The notes below the pieces were generated by a model. The model saw nothing but the letters and a program-made list of their open reading frames with translations, did not search any database and had not been told where the DNA came from. A DNA stretch of 64,000 bases, taken from positions 2,686,001 to 2,750,000 of the forward strand of contig JBAIZL010000006.1 in assembly GCA_036971475.1 (NCBI GenBank), read 5' to 3'. Both the position numbers and the translations under genes were made by a program. The DNA comes from Prosapia bicincta. Taxonomy: Eukaryota; Arthropoda; Insecta; Hemiptera; Cercopidae. This document shows, piece by piece, positions 61,201 to 64,000 of the stretch. Positions within the stretch are counted from its first letter, which is position 1, and every line of letters starts with the position of its first letter.

Positions 61201-62323
61201 AGTATATTGCATACCTTGCCCCTTTTGTGAAAAGTTTTTCTCCCATAATAAAACTATAATTAATTTATTATTAAATTTAATTAATGTTTAAGAGAAAACT
61301 GTATGAACATTAAGTATCATCCACTACAAGTTTAAAAAAATGTATTTAAACTTGAGTGGATAAATAAAAAGTATTTTATTAACGATTGAAAATTTGAACA
61401 AGATAGGTATATTAGGAGAGTGTGAATAGAAGGAATTGAAAAATAATACTTAAGAGATTAATAATTCTAAAGCATAAGAAAATGTGTTTAATGATTCTAA
61501 ATGTTTTACATTTTAAAATTACAGCTTTTATATTGTGAAAAATTCTTTTGGTTAGTAACACCAGTTTTGATATATGATTTAAACATTTTTAATACTGTAT
61601 TCATTGTAGAATATTGATAATCATTTATTTTATAGAGAATAGTGTATGACCATAAAAATAATAAATTATTATTAGAACATCCTTTTAAAATGTTTAAAAT
61701 TTTATGACTGAGAAATAAAGAAATCAGAGAATGTTTGGCAAAAATGTTATACAATCTTAGCTTATGTTAGCACATTTACTACCGCATCCTATAAGAACTA
61801 TAATAGTTCGCAGGTGTTGTTTCTCTCTTGTTTATGTTTATGCTACACCTCTAAAGAATCTTAGTGACATGTTTGAAATGTATCTTATTTAGAGAATACA
61901 CATTGTCAATATACTAACATTTTATTACCTTTTTTATGTTTTATAACAAAAATTCATTTTTGTTATTATTTCTTAAATGACTAATTATTGTTTTAATTTT
62001 ATACTAAAATGATTAAATTAACTAGATAACTATAAAACCTTGCCACTAATTTTGAAATTGTTGTTAATATGGTGATATTAAATGTTAGTATTGTCGTTTT
62101 AGGAGGACATGTTACTAAAACTGTACATGGTAATCGTCGTCATAGACCAGTAGTTGACAACCGTAGTTCATTTTCCCAGAGCGAAAGTTCTGGAACAGTC
62201 TATGAACAGCATCCACTACCAGAACACCCCTTTCCCATTGCAGGACATGGTGGAGGAGTGGGGTCAGCAGGAGCCACAGTTACTTATCAAAAAAGACCTG
62301 TAAACTACGACAACATTTTCAAC
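55187..62323 (+). CDS. Secreted glycine-rich protein with DNIFN modules (partial gene model)
   Basis: Four coding exons give 297 codons and the gene continues beyond the window. Exons are 55187-55282, 57814-58335, 60874-60925 and 62103-62323, all with GT/AG borders; junction phases are 0, 0 and 1, and the last exon ends in phase 0. Residues 1-20 are a signal peptide (MQFVQILFLLLNLGVAFSAP). Then follow a Gly/Ala/Ser-rich repeat region, a His/Arg/Pro-containing region, and two copies of a (F/Y)DNIFN motif. The acceptor-like ttttgtttcag just before aagaaATG suggests a noncoding exon upstream. Composition suggests an extracellular structural protein (cuticle, silk or secretion), but no named domain (for example the chitin-binding RR type) was seen. 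I do not recognise the gene and give it no symbol. Confidence 0.75.
55283..57813 (+). other. Intron 1 (2531 bp)
   Basis: GT donor at 55283 and acceptor tgtgtttgcctag ending at 57813. It contains the 73-bp tandem array at 56341-56778; the rest is AT-rich with no other element recognised. Confidence 0.7.
56341..56778 (+). repeat. Minisatellite, six 73-bp units of two alternating types
   Basis: Units start with ggggtttaattgga at 56341, 56414, 56487, 56560, 56633 and 56706, exactly 73 bp apart. Units 2 and 4 share ggaggtgttataatac; units 3, 5 and 6 share ggaagtgttataattg. This suggests growth by duplication of a dimer. It lies inside intron 1. Confidence 0.95.
57814..58335 (+). CDS. Coding exon 2: Gly/Ala/Ser repeats, ends in DNIFN
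   Basis: 174 codons, phase 0 at both ends (acceptor gcctag, donor AAT|gtaatt). Three imperfect repeats of about 30 residues are visible, the last two sharing GASASSPYGGSA(S/G)AGLGG. A more mixed tail with HTQVVYSHSNQKPGG ends in LFDNIFN exactly at the splice site. An antisense frame over it is a by-product. Confidence 0.85.
59729..59960. repeat. Repeat family A, old copy
   Basis: Inner arms 'gtagctcttactttttg' and its inverse are recognisable but heavily mutated. Confidence 0.55.
60120..60576 (+). pseudogene. PLE-C GIY-YIG endonuclease remnant
   Basis: The frame reads APGVYKLNCDKCNKFYIGQTG (GVY from about 60212), then a spacer, then NLEILHINKKGPHLNTLEQY and finally DPTSPSRRD before TGA at 60575-60577. 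Stops occur in SAF*NHIKETGH, after GH and after EQY. The first of these is shared with the copy at 63.0-63.7 kb. It is a dead remnant; in an intact element the nuclease cuts the target site. Confidence 0.8.
60574..60625 (+). ncRNA. Hammerhead-like motif of PLE-C, overlapping the stop codon
   Basis: Core CTGATGA (60574-60580) plus A; stem II region from GATCATC to GCTATC, decayed here. The inverse copy at 63115-63140 shows the better-preserved stem GATTGC/GCGATC with CACATA loop, then GAA and palindromic AACGTT. The ORF stop TGA, and a second in-frame TGA, lie inside the core. Confidence 0.5.
60874..60925 (+). CDS. Coding exon 3: IPISVLQSVNGYLNQQQ
   Basis: 52 bp between ttttttag and CAAG|gtaaat. 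In phase 0 after exon 2 it continues DNIFN as IPISVLQSVNGYLNQQQ and leaves one base for exon 4. Too short to be found as an ORF; supported by matching splice sites and phases on both sides. Confidence 0.75.
61038..61262 (-). repeat. Repeat family E, copy 2
   Basis: Inverse of about 16860-17107, from gtcaattcctacttgggtca to gccccttttgtgaaaagttt. Confidence 0.7.
61316..61440 (+). mobile_element. SINE fragment, 3' half
   Basis: Matches the bodies of the SINEs at 18.3-19.0 kb (gtatttaaacttgagtgg, then agtattttattaacgattga). The tRNA-like head is absent. Confidence 0.65.
62103..62323 (+). CDS. Coding exon 4: charged region, ends in DNIFN
   Basis: 221 bp, completing the split Gly codon from exon 3. 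It encodes GGHVTKTVHGNRRHRPVVDN, then a Ser/Glu/His/Pro segment, a short Gly run, and RPVNYDNIFN ending exactly at AAC|gtaaga in phase 0. Reuse of the DNIFN exon end predicts a further exon, beginning with an IPI-like sequence, outside the window. Confidence 0.82.
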
Positions 62324-62874
62324 GTAAGATAATAATTTAATCAGATTGCATCTGATTGGCCATGCATATATTTACTTTGCATTAATTATTAACATACTCA
62401 TATTAATATAATTATTAGACTGTTTCACATTAATTACATCATAACATCATACTAACCTATACTATTTAATTTTGGGTGACATGATTCAATTGGAATAATT
62501 CATACTAAAAAGAAAAAAACCATGTATATCTTATATGGTTTTACCTTTTTCTTATAAATTAAAATTCTTTGTGTTTAGTGTATAAAAACCACTCTTAACG
62601 ATTTAATTCTAAGAGAAACTAAACTTAGTTATTCATATAATAAGAAACAGAAATTGATTTAAAAGGATGAAATTGTTAAAACATTTCTAAATATTGATTT
62701 TAAGGTATATTTCACCCAGTCGGTTGTATTTTTAAACTATAACATTTTTCTTTTCAATATAATTAACATTATTAAATTGATCAGGTATACTCAACCTTAA
62801 ATTAACTTGTAATGGTTATAATTAAAGTAAATAATTAAGCTTACTTTAGTTCATAAACAACCATCTTTTATATT
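62324..62874. other. Start of the next intron, AT-rich
   Basis: Donor gtaaga at 62324. No acceptor followed by an IPI-type coding start was found up to 64000. Confidence 0.55.
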
Positions 62875-63002
62875 TGTTGATTCCATCTTCACGTGAGCTA
62901 CTAGTTTTTACTAAAACACTTGTAAATATTTACAAACTTGCCTATAATAGCACTTACTTATTACGGTCTGAGTTGACCGGACGTCCTCAACAAATATAAG
63001 TA
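62875..63002. repeat. Repeat family A, copy 10 (left part)
   Basis: gttgattccatcttcacgtg through cctcaacaaatataagta. Interrupted by the PLE-C insertion; it resumes at 63751. Confidence 0.85.
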
Positions 63003-63750
63003 TTCTTGAAATTTGTAGTCCATTACGTTCGGTGAATCTTATTACACTTAAACAATAGTTTATGACTATCCGAACTTTAAATTTTGTAAATTTGTTAAAA
63101 CTTACTGAAACAGAACGTTTTCGATCGCTATGTGGCAATCTTCTGCTTGGAGATGTCGGGTCAAGCGGTGATGATTTTAAAGGCAGGTTTTCGATAGTAT
63201 CAAAAAGTATGTGTCATTTGTATTGTGTTTGTTTGTTTAATATGTTTGTACTTTGTGTTTTTGTGTGTCTGTAAATTTCATATTGTTCTAGTGTGTTGAG
63301 ATGTGGTCCTTTTTTGTTGATGTGTAGGATTTCTAGGTTATGGTAAATGTCTGTGTATTTGTGTCCTGTTTCTTTTATGTGGTTTTAAAATGCTGAGTTG
63401 GTGTTCTGTTTGTGTTCCTCGACTCTTTGTTTAAAGCTGCAACCTGTTTGTCCAATGTAGAATTTGTTACATTCGTCGCAGTTCAGTTTGTATACGCCTG
63501 GTGCTTGTAGTTTATCTTTGTTGTTGGTGTCGTGTTGTATATTGTATTGTAGCTTGTTATTAGTTTTGTATGCTACTTTGTATCATTTTTTTGAAATTTG
63601 CGGGGTACTTTGTTTGTTGTTTATGTATGGTAATGTGAAGTATTTGTTTTCCCTGTCTGTAGTGTTAATTTTAGTATTTTTTTTTTTTTTTTGTATTCTG
63701 TACCATAAAGTTCGGATAGTCATACACTATTGTTTAAGTGATTAATTTAA
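63003..63750 (-). mobile_element. Penelope-like element PLE-C, inserted into repeat family A
   Basis: 748-bp minus-strand copy bracketed by the 11-bp duplication aaatataagta (62992-63002 and 63751-63761). Both ends carry the tatgactatccgaacttta block in inverted orientation. It contains GIY-YIG remnants (GVYKLNCDECNKFYIGQTG, about 63440-63500) and the stem II hairpin near 63121-63138. The CTGATGA core itself is deleted (sequence around 63140). Confidence 0.85.
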
Positions 63751-63815
63751 AAATATAAGTAAGTGCTACTATAGGCAAGTTTGTTAATATTTACAAGTGT
63801 TTCTAACTATATTTT
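63751..63815. repeat. Repeat family A, copy 10 (right part)
   Basis: aaatataagtaagtgctact through gttaatatttacaagtgttt, completing the copy begun at 62875. Confidence 0.8.
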
Positions 63816-64000
63816 AATTCATTAATATTGATTAAGCATTATTTGTTTACAAATAGGTTTAACTATTTTTTTCTATAAATAATATGAATTCATTTGTTCT
63901 TTTTTAATATTATTTTTAAATTTAGGAACATATTTTAAAAAGTCTAACAATTTCAAATTTTCAAGTCTATACTAAGAGACTGGTCAGAATAAAACTAATA
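63816..64000. other. AT-rich DNA to the window end
   Basis: Presumed intron of the glycine-rich gene. No exon was recognised. Confidence 0.45.

Larger units (their letters stand above)
60926..62102 (+). other. Intron 3 (1177 bp)
   Basis: GT at 60926; acceptor ttgtcgttttag ends at 62102. It contains the family E and SINE fragments listed separately. Confidence 0.7.

Overview
The window is strongly AT-rich animal DNA, most likely from an insect. It has GT-AG introns, one short-exon gene for a secreted glycine-rich protein, and dense layers of arthropod-type transposable elements with long microsatellites. I cannot name the species. There are no operons, rRNA genes, convincing tRNA genes or CRISPR arrays.

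Only two things look like functional coding sequence. The first is a full-length, uninterrupted non-LTR retrotransposon on the minus strand (1572-5836, ORF 1589-5689). It encodes endonuclease, reverse transcriptase, RNase H and a CCHC-type knuckle, is flanked by a 15-bp target-site duplication, and its first 94 nt fold as an HDV-like ribozyme. The second is a host gene on the plus strand (coding exons 55187-55282, 57814-58335, 60874-60925 and 62103-62323, continuing past the window). It encodes a signal peptide followed by Gly/Ala/Ser-rich repeats, and the module DNIFN occurs twice, each time exactly at a phase-0 exon end.

The rest is repeats. DNA transposon remnants with recognisable ends are hAT (7585-8324, 8-bp TSD), piggyBac-like (14123-15098, TTAA), PIF/Harbinger (19401-20261 and 33135-33871) and Tigger/pogo (47860-48744). 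There is also a MULE transposase relic (18022-18250) and tRNA-headed SINEs (18262-19035, 61316-61440). Two Penelope-like element (PLE) families with GIY-YIG endonuclease remnants are present: PLE-B (44064-45003 plus minus-strand copies at 28.6 and 29.5 kb) and PLE-C (60050-60690 and 63003-63750).

The most striking structure is a hairpin motif in many otherwise unrelated inverted repeats: a CTGANGA-type core, a covarying stem II, GAA, a short palindromic stem III and one H nucleotide. This is the layout of the minimalist hammerhead ribozymes known from PLE flanking repeats. At least nine sequence families here carry different stem II and stem III sequences. Three families replace core bases C3 and G8 together by U and A, and in PLE-C the ORF stop codon lies inside the core. 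Nested insertions give relative ages: LINE into PLE-B, Tigger into repeat family A, PLE-C into repeat family A.
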